Shown here: piece by piece, positions 15,094 through 21,563 of the stretch
Layout: each line of letters starts with the position of its first letter
Numbering within the stretch: position 1 is the stretch's first letter
Source of the DNA: DATKQI01 sp035532755
GTDB taxonomy: Bacteria > Pseudomonadota > Alphaproteobacteria > Acetobacterales > Acetobacteraceae
Reading direction: 5' to 3'
DNA length: 21,563 bases
Assembly: GCA_035532755.1 (NCBI GenBank)
Contig: DATKQI010000102.1
Location: 1 to 21,563, forward strand
Notes under the pieces: generated by a model
Database searches by the model: none
What the model was told of the DNA's origin: nothing
Seen by the model: only the letters and a program-made list of their open reading frames with translations
Made by a program: the position numbers and the translations under genes

Positions 15094-15208
15094 GAACGGA
15101 AAGATAGGCGGCCGGACCGGATGCGTGGAAGGAAACGTGTGACGGGATGTGTCCGCGGGCCGATCCGGCAAAGCCTGACACAACTCTCCCCGCGCCGGAA
15201 AAACTCTT

Positions 15209-15241
15209 GCCACACGAGGAGCCCAGATAGCCTCGTGTGGC
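15209..15241. promoter_or_regulatory. 11-bp perfect inverted repeat between divergent genes
   Basis: GCCACACGAGG (15209-15219) and CCTCGTGTGGC (15231-15241) are perfect inverted arms separated by 11 nt, so their centres lie 22 bp apart, about two helical turns. It sits 35 bp before the Spy-like ATG and 115 bp before the regulator ATG. Both flanking genes point away, so it cannot terminate either. It may be an operator or an mRNA leader hairpin; no T-run follows. Confidence 0.5.
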
Positions 15242-15275
15242 GGATGAGAGACCGCCCGAGGCACAGGAGAGCACT

Positions 15276-15776
15276 ATGAAGACGATCACCAAAACCATTG
15301 CGGTCGGCGGGATGCTGGTGGCGCTGGGCGCCGGTGGATGGCAGGCGCTGGCCGCGGGACCCGGTATGCCGGGCACAGGGCCTGGGGCGATGGGCGGCGG
15401 CATGATAGGCGAGAAGATGATGGGGGGCGGCACGATGGGGGTGGGCTTCACCGATCCCGCCGCCCGGCTCGCGGCGTGGAAGAGCGACATCGGCATCCGT
15501 CCCGACCAGGAGACGGCCTGGACCGCTTACGCCACGGCCGTGACGGGGATCGCCGCGAAGCTGCAGGCCGGCCACCGCGCGATGGCCGGAGCGACGGTGC
15601 GTGACATGGCGGCGATGCAGCCGCTGTGTCTGCAGCAGGCGCAGTCCTTCGCCGGACTGCGGCACGCGGCGACCACCCTGCTCGGCGGTCTCGACGCGAC
15701 CCAGGTGGCGCGGGCCCAGGCGATCCTGCCTGGCCTCGCCTCCCACCGCGGGATGATGGGCGCCGGGATGATGTGA
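15276..15776 (+). CDS. Met-rich periplasmic protein, Spy/CpxP-like
   Basis: The 166-aa product starts with a signal peptide (MKTITKTIAVGGMLVALGAG, cleavage probably after ALA near residue 26). A Gly/Met-rich stretch follows (Met31, 39, 43, 48, 49, 54), then a helical domain of about 90 residues beginning FTDPAARLAAWKSDIGIRPDQ. The chain ends RGMMGAGMM. Small helical periplasmic proteins divergent from a two-component system recall Spy/CpxP chaperones, in which an LTxxQ-type repeat is usual; here IRPDQ is the nearest match, so the family call is tentative. The Met clusters suggest Cu(I)/Ag(I) binding. AGGAG precedes the ATG at a good distance, and the longer frame from 15237 is disfavoured. 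Regulation by the divergent regulator is inferred. Confidence 0.7.
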   Translation: MKTITKTIAVGGMLVALGAGGWQALAAGPGMPGTGPGAMGGGMIGEKMMGGGTMGVGFTDPAARLAAWKSDIGIRPDQETAWTAYATAVTGIAAKLQAGHRAMAGATVRDMAAMQPLCLQQAQSFAGLRHAATTLLGGLDATQVARAQAILPGLASHRGMMGAGMM

Positions 15777-15800
15777 CTGCCGCCACCGGAACGACGCCAG

Positions 15801-15839
15801 ACGGACCGACCGGGGGACAGCGCGCCCCTGGTCGGCCGT
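15801..15839. terminator. Strong GC-rich hairpin between convergent genes
   Basis: Bases 15801-15816 pair with 15825-15839 in about 15 bp, with one bulge (A15805) and one G-U pair, around an 8-nt loop. It lies 25 nt after the Spy-like stop and between that gene and the minus-strand ORF ending at 15932. There is no T-run on either strand, so it may stabilise 3' ends or act in a Rho-aided way rather than as a classic intrinsic terminator. Confidence 0.5.
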
Positions 15840-15931
15840 GCAGGAGCGGTCCGGGCGCAGGCTCGGAATGAGCCGGCAACGACGGGCGCGGCCAAGCGAA
15901 CCGCGCCGGCCGTTGGCCCGGCGGGCACGGA

Positions 15932-16156
15932 TCAGCGTGCCCCTCCGCCAGAGCGATCCCGGTGTGCAGGAGTGTGACGAACCGGCACCGGGACCGGCGC
16001 CGGCCCGCTCCCCCACGCGGAAAGGTCGGGCAGATACAGCCGCAGTCGGCGCAACGCCGCGCGCACGGCACGGTCCAGTCCTCGCCGTGCGGCCCGCAAC
16101 CGGTCCACAGGACCAGCCGGACGCTTTGTCCTCAGGGTCGTAAAGGATCGTGTCAT
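15932..16156 (-). CDS. Small basic hypothetical protein
   Basis: A 74-aa ORF that I do not recognise. It is supported mainly by an excellent ribosome site: AAGGAGG about 6 nt before the ATG at 16156. The peptide is strongly basic (RLRAARRGLDRAVRAALRRLRLYLPDL), with a Pro/Val-rich and Arg/Gly-rich end. The N-terminal half could form an amphipathic helix, and no membrane segment is present. The tail has a composition that could be out-of-frame reading, so a shorter or frameshifted original is possible. It lies downstream of the 41-aa membrane peptide and DUF2892 gene on the same strand, 175 nt away; I see no terminator between them. Confidence 0.4.
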   Translation of the reverse strand: MTRSFTTLRTKRPAGPVDRLRAARRGLDRAVRAALRRLRLYLPDLSAWGSGPAPVPVPVRHTPAHRDRSGGGAR

Positions 16157-16331
16157 GAGATCCCTCCTTCGGTGATGAAGATGGCAGGAAACCTGTCGGC
16201 ACGGGAGGCGGGCTGCGGCTGGTCATGTCGAGTACGATACAAAACGCGCCGAGATCTGGGCCGCCACGCGATTCGACCCACCGACGCCAGCCCCCGATGA
16301 GCCACCGCCGGGACACATCCTTGCCCTCTGG

Positions 16332-16457
16332 CTATCGAAAGCCCCAGTAGCCGAGAGCAATCAGAACAACGATGGCAACCATCGGGATGCAGCACGCGGC
16401 CATCCATAGCCATGCCCACCGACCGCTTCGCTTTCCATCGTTTGGTCCGTCTTCCAT
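16332..16457 (-). CDS. 41-aa single-helix membrane peptide
   Basis: A 41-codon gene with a strong ribosome site (GAGGAG, 8 nt before the ATG at 16457). After a charged start (MEDGPNDGKRSGRW) comes one hydrophobic helix containing a Cys pair (WLWMAACCIPMVAIVVLIAL) and the end GYWGFR. Similar tiny membrane peptides with a CC pair occur near heavy-metal and DUF2892 genes, but I cannot name a family. It follows the DUF2892 gene by 22 nt, so the two are probably one operon. The upstream extension of the frame to 16565 overlaps that gene and is not supported. Confidence 0.6.
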   Translation of the reverse strand: MEDGPNDGKRSGRWAWLWMAACCIPMVAIVVLIALGYWGFR

Positions 16458-16479
16458 GCTGGCTTCTCCTCGGTCAGCC

Positions 16480-16707
16480 TTAGGTTGTGCGTTCGCTCGT
16501 GGTCCAGCCGAGTAGATTGTACAGAGGGCAATAGCCGCGGATGCCGGTGACAACGAAATCCGCACCTAGCGCGACAAGAGCGATATGCGCCAGGATCCAG
16601 ATCAGACCGCCACCAGCAAACAGAAGTACCAGGGCCCAGATGGCCAACGCGCCACCCAATCCGATACGCATCACGCGTTCGATCGTTCCGAGATTTTTCT
16701 TCTTCAT
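16480..16707 (-). CDS. DUF2892 (YgaP-type transmembrane) protein
   Basis: A 75-aa inner-membrane protein. The pattern fits DUF2892: an opening NLGTIERVMRIGLG, two hydrophobic segments (about 15-32 and 36-53), and the diagnostic end GIRGYCPLYNLLGW with its Cys-Pro. In other proteins this module is fused to rhodanese domains (YgaP) or stands alone in sulfur and metal contexts; its biochemical role is not settled. The ATG at 16707 is chosen because family members start just before the NLGTIER-like segment; the ribosome site is weak (GGAACGG). An FNR-like box lies about 135 bp upstream. It probably forms an operon with the 41-aa peptide. Confidence 0.85.
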   Translation of the reverse strand: MKKKNLGTIERVMRIGLGGALAIWALVLLFAGGGLIWILAHIALVALGADFVVTGIRGYCPLYNLLGWTTSERTT

Positions 16708-16837
16708 GGCATCCGTTCCATATCGACGGCTTCTACCCGGTCGGGGCCTGCAACGCCCCCGCATGGAAGCAGCATGGCAGTCGCAGCAACTGGCCGCACG
16801 AGCGAATGCAACTGTGCGGAGTGCGTCATCATCGGCA

Positions 16838-16851
16838 TTGATCCAGATCAG
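16838..16851 (-). promoter_or_regulatory. FNR/FixK-like box upstream of the DUF2892 gene
   Basis: TTGATCCAGATCAG differs from TTGAT-N4-ATCAA by one base. It is in the 291-nt gap between the UbiB/AarF gene end and the DUF2892 start. The only gene it could activate nearby is on the minus strand. No -10 sits at the class II distance (ACAGTT at 16815-16810), so a class I arrangement or a non-functional site is possible. I see nothing else gene-like in this gap. Confidence 0.45.
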
Positions 16852-16976
16852 GAGAATGGAAGGGCGCAGGCGGCCGGGTCAGCGCGTCCGGCGTTTCGTC
16901 GGTGCCAGCTCGTGCGTGGCCTCCGGGCAAGCCACGCCGTGCCCCGCACCCCCCCGGCCCCGCCTGCGTGCCCGAT

Positions 16977-16993
16977 CCGCGGTCGGACCGCGG
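16977..16993 (-). terminator. Short GC palindrome after the UbiB/AarF gene
   Basis: CCGCGGTC-G-GACCGCGG is an 8-bp perfect palindrome beginning 6 nt past the stop of the minus-strand UbiB/AarF gene. It could form a hairpin with a 3-5 nt loop. No T-run follows on the minus strand, so its terminator role is uncertain. Confidence 0.35.
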
Positions 16994-16998
16994 TGTCC

Positions 16999-18594
16999 TC
17001 AAAGCCGGCCCGAACGCGAAATCCCGCGGGCAAGGCGCCACGTGAACCATAGCGCTAGGCCATAGGCCAGGACGGCGAGCAGCGGCAGGCCGCCCCAGAT
17101 GCGTGGCCCGAGACTGTGCTGCATCAGAAGCGAGCCGGCGACATAGAGACCGAGCGAGACCATCGCAAGCGACAGCCGATTGCCGGTGCGGTCCAGATGA
17201 GTCTCAAGCTCCGCGATGCCTCGGGCCGTGTCGGTCAGCGGCAGCGACACCTCGCCGCGCCGAAGCCGCCGGAGCGCGGTCCCCAGCGCGTCGGGCGCCT
17301 GACGGAACAGCGCCAGCGCCTCGTAGGCAAGCCGAGCGCGCGCCTGGTCAGCTCCCGGGCCCTCCAGCAGCCCTCGGATCGCCTCGCGGCCATGGGCGAT
17401 GATCGTGTCCAGGACCTCCAGCTCGGGATCGAGCTGCCGCAGCACCGATTCGAGGATGAACGCCGTCCGCATCAGCAACAGAAGGTTCCGCGGTACCCGA
17501 AAATCGCCGCCCTGGCCGAGCCGGGCCACTTGCGTTAGCGCCTCGGCGATCGACCATTCACGCAGCGGCAGGGTGCTGAAGTCTAGCAGGATCTCGTCGA
17601 TCCCGCGAACAAAGATGTCCCGCTCGACCCGAGCGCTGAGCAGGCCGAGTTCGATCGCCGCATCGAGCATCCAGCGCGCGTCCTGGCCAGCGAACGCTTG
17701 CAGATAGGCACCAAGCGCCTGGCGGGTCTCGCGATCCAGGGCGCCCACCGCGCCGAAATCATGCAGGCAGATCTTGCCGTCCGCCATGATGAACAGGTTG
17801 CCCGGATGCGGATCGGCGTGGAATGCGCCCAGAACAAAGAACTGGTGCAGATATGCGTCCACCAGGGCTTGGGCCAGGCGCGGACCATCCGCGCCGATCG
17901 CCGGATCGCCCACGGTCCGGCCGCCGCTCATCGCCTGAACCAGCACGCCCTCGCCACACAGGGCGGGGTAGGCCACGGGGATGTGGATCGTGGGCGAGTC
18001 CTTGAAGGCCGCGGCGAAGCGCGCGACGTTGCGGGCCTCGCGGCGGAAATCGGCCTCGTGGCGCAGGTTGGTCCAAATCTCAGCCACCATCCCGGTCGGC
18101 TGGTAGCGGCGCAGCCGGGGCAGCAGGCGCTCGGCCAAGCGTACCACGCGGGTGAGCGCCCGCATGTCGCGGTCGATCTCCGCCAGGATACGAGGGCGGC
18201 GGATTTTGACGATGACCGTTTCGCCTCCCGCCAGCGTGGCGCGGTGCACCTGGGCCATCGAAGCGGCAGCCAGCGGGGCGTCGGAGAACGTTGCAAAGAC
18301 AGTGTTGATGGGCCGCCCGAGGCTGCGCTCGACTTCCGCCCGGGCCTGATCGGCGGGGAATGGAGCGGCATGATCCTGCAGCCGGCGCAGCTCGACGATG
18401 ACCGGCGGTGCGAACAGGTCCTCCCGCAGGCTGAGCGCCTGGCCGAGCTTGATGAAAGCAGGCCCGAGACCTTCGAGCGTCCGCCGTAACAATGCGGGCA
18501 GGCGGGAGGTGGCGGGCCGGGCCAGCGCTTCGTAGGCCACGCATCCAGTGATGACCGCTCCGGCCCAGCCGATGCGCGCCAGTCGGGCAATCAT
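16999..18594 (-). CDS. UbiB/AarF (ABC1) family atypical kinase-like protein
   Basis: The 531-aa protein belongs to the UbiB/ADCK family, membrane-associated kinase-like ATPases that support ubiquinone synthesis or other lipid-soluble quinone handling. It shows the signature KLGQ (49-52, in FIKLGQALSLREDL), the Ala-rich nucleotide loop AAASMAQVHRA (109-119), Lys130 (VIVKIRRP), the catalytic loop HADPHPGN with Asp261, and the metal Asp279 in HDFG. Two hydrophobic helices close the C-terminus (SLGLYVAGSLLMQ and WGGLPLLAVLAYGLALWF). The ATG at 18594 gives a normal N-terminus; the frame runs to 19047, but that part overlaps the relaxase remnant and is not typical. The ribosome site is weak. No ubi genes are adjacent, so whether it is the housekeeping ubiB or a paralogue is open. 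Confidence 0.88.
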   Translation of the reverse strand: MIARLARIGWAGAVITGCVAYEALARPATSRLPALLRRTLEGLGPAFIKLGQALSLREDLFAPPVIVELRRLQDHAAPFPADQARAEVERSLGRPINTVFATFSDAPLAAASMAQVHRATLAGGETVIVKIRRPRILAEIDRDMRALTRVVRLAERLLPRLRRYQPTGMVAEIWTNLRHEADFRREARNVARFAAAFKDSPTIHIPVAYPALCGEGVLVQAMSGGRTVGDPAIGADGPRLAQALVDAYLHQFFVLGAFHADPHPGNLFIMADGKICLHDFGAVGALDRETRQALGAYLQAFAGQDARWMLDAAIELGLLSARVERDIFVRGIDEILLDFSTLPLREWSIAEALTQVARLGQGGDFRVPRNLLLLMRTAFILESVLRQLDPELEVLDTIIAHGREAIRGLLEGPGADQARARLAYEALALFRQAPDALGTALRRLRRGEVSLPLTDTARGIAELETHLDRTGNRLSLAMVSLGLYVAGSLLMQHSLGPRIWGGLPLLAVLAYGLALWFTWRLARGISRSGRL

Positions 18595-18765
18595 GCCGGG
18601 ACCGATTGATTGGCGGTCGGGGCGCAAGCCGGCGTGGCCCAGGGGATAGGCGTTGGCATGGCCAGTAATCCTTTCGGCCCGACGCCTCTGTCTGCCAGTC
18701 GGTAACGCCAGTGAAAGTGACCGGGGCGTTGGAGGGGATCGGTGCGCTGATCGTCTGTCCTTCGG

Positions 18766-19318
18766 CGACCCTACCGCGTCAAGGTCGTCCTGCGGCGCGG
18801 CGCTGACCGCTGGCGCATCCCGACAGATTTTGCGCGGCGCGCCGCCCGGCACGATGTGGGGCGATCTCAAACCGCCGGCCTGCACATCCTCGCCACTCCG
18901 GACCCGAAAGCCCGGATCGCCAATGACGGCGCCACTTGGCTCGACCAGCAACCGGTCGCCCGCGACCGGATATCGCTCGCACAAAGCGCCTTCGGGATGG
19001 CGGTCGAAGGGGCGTTGGAGCGAGCCCGCCGGCACTACCTCGCCCACAGCGATGCGCGCGTCGATGCGGACGGGCGCGAGTGCCTCCTCCGGGATCCGCT
19101 AAGGCGGCGGCGTGGGGCGTGGCTTTTCGTATCGCGGCATTTACCGCGAGACTGTATAGCTCCTCCGGCCGCTGCGCCCTGGTCGAGAACGCCAAGGAGT
19201 TCATCCTCGTCCCCTGGTGGCCGGTGATCGAGCGCAGCCTTGGCCGGGAGGTGATCTGGCTCATCACCGCGGCGGGATTTCCTGGCAGATCGGTCGAGAC
19301 CGAGGGGTCAGTCTTTGA
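18766..19318 (+). pseudogene. Decayed C-terminal part of a DUF3363-type relaxase
   Basis: Pieces of one protein appear in all three plus frames. Frame from 18766: YRVKVVLRRGADRWRIPTDF, then HILATPDPKARIANDGATWL and a helical stretch to about 19105. Frame at 19124-19159: FSYRGIYRETV followed by TAG. Frame from about 19166: SGRCALVENAKEFILVPWWP and VIERSLGREV. Frame at 19277: ISWQIGRDRGVSL ending in TGA at 19316. From memory these match in order the C-terminal half of DUF3363 relaxases (WRIPxDF, GATWLD, VENAKEF-LVPW, SWxIGRxRG). At least three frame changes and one stop show it is dead, and the catalytic N-terminal half is absent. The 170 nt between the UbiB/AarF start and this remnant hold nothing I can identify. 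It points to a former conjugative or mobilisable element. Confidence 0.75.
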
Positions 19319-19346
19319 GGGCTTGGGGTGCAGCACACAACACGCC

Positions 19347-19375
19347 TTGCGGCCCAACATACATAAGGATATGTT
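19347..19375 (+). promoter_or_regulatory. Predicted sigma-70-type promoter of the riboswitch-metE transcript
   Basis: TTGCGG (19347-19352) and TATGTT (19370-19375) are separated by 17 bp, in an unusually AT-rich patch (19358-19380) within GC-rich DNA. TTATAT at 19375-19380 is an alternative -10. The cobalamin riboswitch begins just downstream. Confidence 0.55.
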
Positions 19376-19381
19376 TATATA

Positions 19382-19594
19382 GCGTTGGTCCCGCGCGAGC
19401 GGGTGCAAAAGGGAACGCCGTGCGGGGCTGCTCAAACGCCCCAAGCCGGTGGCTGCCCCAGCAACTGTCGGCGGTAAGCCGCAACAAGCCCGTCTACCCT
19501 CGCCGGGGTGGGCCACTGCGCCATCAGGCGCGGGAAGGCAGGGTCTGCGGCGATGGGCCACCACGCCCGATATCCGCAAGCCAGGAGACCTGCC
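19382..19594 (+). ncRNA. Cobalamin (B12) riboswitch upstream of metE
   Basis: The conserved core elements appear in order. AAAAGGGAACGCCGTG is at about 19407-19422. GGCTGCCCCAGCAACTGT (19451-19468) is next. The B12 box runs from GCCACTG (19512-19518) to GCGGGAAGGC (19530-19539). AGCCAGGAGACCTGCC (19579-19594) closes the element. It lies 80 nt before the metE start. Cobalamin binding is expected to shut off metE, because the B12-dependent MetH can then make methionine. A short stem, CGCCC with GGGCG at about 19609-19623, lies in the expression platform. The metE ATG has no strong ribosome site of its own. Whether control is by termination or by start-site masking cannot be read with certainty. 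Confidence 0.93.
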
Positions 19595-19674
19595 AGCGCC
19601 GTGCACCCCGCCCTACGGGGGCGCGCCATCTTCACGGCCGGGCTGGGTGCACCGGGCGCAGTAGACCACGCGTC

Positions 19675-21563
19675 ATGACGATCGCCGCCAATCTCGGGTA
19701 CCCGCGGATCGGCCCCCGCCGCGAGCTGAAGACCGCCCTTGAGGCCTTCTGGGCCGGCCACAGCAGCGAGGCCGAGCTGCTAACTGCCGCCGCCGCACTC
19801 CGGGCGGGCAGCCGCACGCTTCAGCAGGGGTTGGGCGTCAACCACGTCCCGTCAGGGGATTTCGCCCTCTACGACCACGTGCTGGAGACCGCCTGCGCGG
19901 TCGGCGCCATTCCGCGCGGCTATGGCTGGTCCGGCGAGGGGCCAGCCTCGCTCGCCACCATGTTCGCATTGGCACGCGGCGCACGCGGCACCGAGACGGA
20001 GCGCGCGGCCGGCATCCCGAGCAATGCCGTCGCGCTCGAGATGACCAAGTGGTTCGATACGAACTACCACTACATCGTGCCGCGCCTCGCCGCTGACACC
20101 CGCTTTCAGCTGCTGGACAATCGCTGGTTCGCTGCGTTCGAAGAGGGGCTCGGGCGCGGTGTGCGCACCCGTCCGGTCCTGCTTGGTCCGGTGTCCTTCC
20201 TGCTGCTTGCGAAGGCGGAAGACGGCACACACCCGCTCGACCTGCTGCCCGCGCTGCTGCCCGTCTATGCGCAGGCGCTGCGGGAACTGGCGGAGGCCGG
20301 CGCCGCGTGGGTGCAACTCGACGAGCCCTGCCTGGTTATCGACCTGCCGGCCGGCGTCCCGGATGCGTACCGCGCCGCCTATCGGGCGCTCGCCGAGGCC
20401 GCCCCGGGCCTCCGCCTGTTGCTGGCGACCTATTTCGGCGGACTACGCGAAAACCTGCCGCTCGCGGCCTCGCTGCCGGTTGGGGGACTGCATCTCGACC
20501 TCGTCAGCGCGCCGGAGCAACTGGAACCTGTGCTGGCGGCGCTGCCGGCCGATCGCTGGCTCTCGCTCGGCGTGGTGAACGGGCGCAACGTCTGGCGCAC
20601 GGACCTGCGCGCGACTCTCACCCTGCTGCGCCCTGCGGTTGCGCAGCGCGGCGGACGGCTCATGGTCGCCCCTTCCTGCTCGCTCCTGCATGTCCCGCAG
20701 AGCCTGCGCGGCGAGACTGGGCTTGAGCCCGCACTGAGGCGGCACCTCGCCTTTGCCGACGAGAAGCTCGTCGAGGTCGCGCTGCTGGCGCGTGCCCTGG
20801 ACGAGGGCGATGCCGCCATTTCACCGGCGTTGAAGGAGAGCGATGCCGCGTTGGCCGAGGCGCGCGCGGACGCGCGGGTGCACGATGCGGCCGTCACGTC
20901 GCGCCTCGCCGCGGTGACGCAGGCGATGGAGCGGCGGGCCACGCCGTACCCCAAACGCGCCGCCGTGCAACACGAGCGCTTGCAGCTTCCGACGTTGCCG
21001 GTGACGACGATCGGCTCGTTCCCGCAAACTGCCGAGGTGCGCGCCGCGCGGGGGCGCTTCGCCCGCGGCGATCTCTCGGAGGCCGACTACAGCGCGGCGA
21101 TCGAGCAGGAGATCGTCGCAGCAGTGCGCTGGCAGGAGGAGGCGGGCGTGGACGTGCCCGTGCACGGCGAGTTCGAGCGCAACGACATGGTGAAGTACTT
21201 CGGCGAGCAGTTGGCGGGTTTCGCCTTTACCCGCCACGGCTGGGTGCAGTCCTACGGCAGCCGCTGCGTGGCACCCCCGATCATCTGGGCCGACGTGTCC
21301 CGGCCGGCGCCGATGACGGTGCGCTGGACCTCCTTCGCCCAGTCCCTGACGAAGCGCCCGATGAAGGGGATGCTGACGGGTCCAGTAACAATGCTGCAGT
21401 GGTCCTTCGTGCGCCAGGATATCGCGCGAGACGGTCTGCCGCCAGCTCGCGCTCGCAATCCGCGACGAAGTGGCGGATCTCGAGACTGCCGGGATCGCCA
21501 TCATCCAGATCGACGAGCCGGCCTTCCGCGAAGGGCTTCCCTTGCGCAAGGCGGATCGCGCGG
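19675..21563 (+). CDS. metE: Cobalamin-independent methionine synthase MetE, frameshifted and cut by window end
   Basis: Transfers a methyl group from 5-methyltetrahydropteroyl-glutamate to homocysteine without B12. The start MTIAANLGYPRIGPRRELK is classic, as are the later QLDEPCL, TTIGSFPQT, HGEFERNDMVKYF and LTGPVTMLQWSF. The frame is intact to codon 584 (IAR near 21427). There it switches: the expected continuation ETVCRQLALAIRDEVADLE, then IIQIDEPAFREGLPLRKADR, is read only in the +1-shifted frame from 21428. Loss of one CG unit in a CGCGCG run (21423-21428) would explain this. Reading straight on gives unrelated sequence with no stop before the window ends. The gene is therefore either inactivated or affected by a sequencing error. 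The zinc-binding C-terminal residues are outside the window. A cobalamin riboswitch precedes it. Confidence 0.92.
   Translation, partial: MTIAANLGYPRIGPRRELKTALEAFWAGHSSEAELLTAAAALRAGSRTLQQGLGVNHVPSGDFALYDHVLETACAVGAIPRGYGWSGEGPASLATMFALARGARGTETERAAGIPSNAVALEMTKWFDTNYHYIVPRLAADTRFQLLDNRWFAAFEEGLGRGVRTRPVLLGPVSFLLLAKAEDGTHPLDLLPALLPVYAQALRELAEAGAAWVQLDEPCLVIDLPAGVPDAYRAAYRALAEAAPGLRLLLATYFGGLRENLPLAASLPVGGLHLDLVSAPEQLEPVLAALPADRWLSLGVVNGRNVWRTDLRATLTLLRPAVAQRGGRLMVAPSCSLLHVPQSLRGETGLEPALRRHLAFADEKLVEVALLARALDEGDAAISPALKESDAALAEARADARVHDAAVTSRLAAVTQAMERRATPYPKRAAVQHERLQLPTLPVTTIGSFPQTAEVRAARGRFARGDLSEADYSAAIEQEIVAAVRWQEEAGVDVPVHGEFERNDMVKYFGEQLAGFAFTRHGWVQSYGSRCVAPPIIWADVSRPAPMTVRWTSFAQSLTKRPMKGMLTGPVTMLQWSFVRQDIARDGLPPARARNPRRSGGSRDCRDRHHPDRRAGLPRRASLAQGGSR

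Noticed and set aside
15148..15182. TGTGTC and GACACA 23 nt apart upstream of the regulator
   Set aside because: Six-base arms with a long spacer are weak; not enough to call an operator without conservation data.
15069..16316. 415-codon minus-strand frame spanning the Spy-like gene
   Set aside because: It crosses the Spy-like gene and intergenic DNA, shows no domain, and conflicts with the supported genes at both ends.
18704..18730. AACGCC-N15-GGCGTT inverted repeat
   Set aside because: Short arms in GC-rich DNA, no nearby promoter element that it clearly overlaps.
18595..19047. N-terminal extension of the UbiB/AarF gene
   Set aside because: The extra 151 residues overlap the relaxase remnant on the other strand and have no family similarity; the ATG at 18594 gives the normal UbiB-like start.
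1..21563. CRISPR arrays, tRNA/rRNA genes, complete insertion sequences
   Set aside because: Reading through the window I saw no regularly spaced repeats, no tRNA-like cloverleaf with conserved TTCGAAT loop, and no intact transposase.

Overview
The window looks like a stretch of a GC-rich alphaproteobacterial replicon, chromosome or large plasmid. The case rests on high GC in third codon positions, FNR/FixK-type boxes (TTGAT-N4-ATCAA), a class I type PHA synthase, a FabI with a fatty-acid/PHA context, and a decayed relaxase of the DUF3363 kind. Acetobacteraceae or another Rhodospirillales-like group is my guess; no rRNA or other taxonomic marker is present.

Region 1 (1-1617, +): the 3' end of an unidentified, possibly phasin-like gene, then a cyclopropane-fatty-acid synthase family methyltransferase.

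Region 2 (1614-9698, +): a compact nine-gene operon behind a textbook class II FNR/FixK promoter. The box is centred exactly 41.5 bp upstream of the start predicted from a TATATA -10. Gene order: YHS protein, YHS protein, two-helix membrane protein, PHA synthase, FAD-dependent reductase with a Cys/His-rich tail, enoyl-ACP reductase FabI, YHS protein, a second PHA-synthase-like hydrolase, and an FtsH protease. Several junctions are ATGA/GTGA stop-start overlaps. I infer an oxygen-limitation module joining polyester/lipid metabolism, metal-binding YHS proteins and membrane protein quality control.

Region 3 (9708-15093, -): a DegS-like serine protease plus EamA exporter pair with its own FNR-type promoter of the same geometry. 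Upstream of it lies a response regulator, histidine kinase and pore-loop channel operon. Divergent from the regulator (15276-15776, +) is a Met-rich periplasmic Spy/CpxP-like protein. The kinase sensor loop is also Met/His-rich, which suggests a soft-metal or envelope-stress circuit. An 11-bp inverted repeat sits between the divergent genes.

Region 4 (15777-18594): a hairpin, then small minus-strand genes (a basic 74-aa ORF, a 41-aa membrane peptide, a DUF2892 protein) with an FNR-like box upstream, then a UbiB/AarF-family kinase-like gene.

Region 5 (18595-21563): a multiply frameshifted remnant of a DUF3363-type relaxase, an AT-rich promoter, a cobalamin riboswitch and metE (B12-independent methionine synthase). 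metE carries a frameshift in a CG repeat near codon 584 and runs off the window. The relaxase remnant suggests a mobile-element boundary between the stress island and metE.
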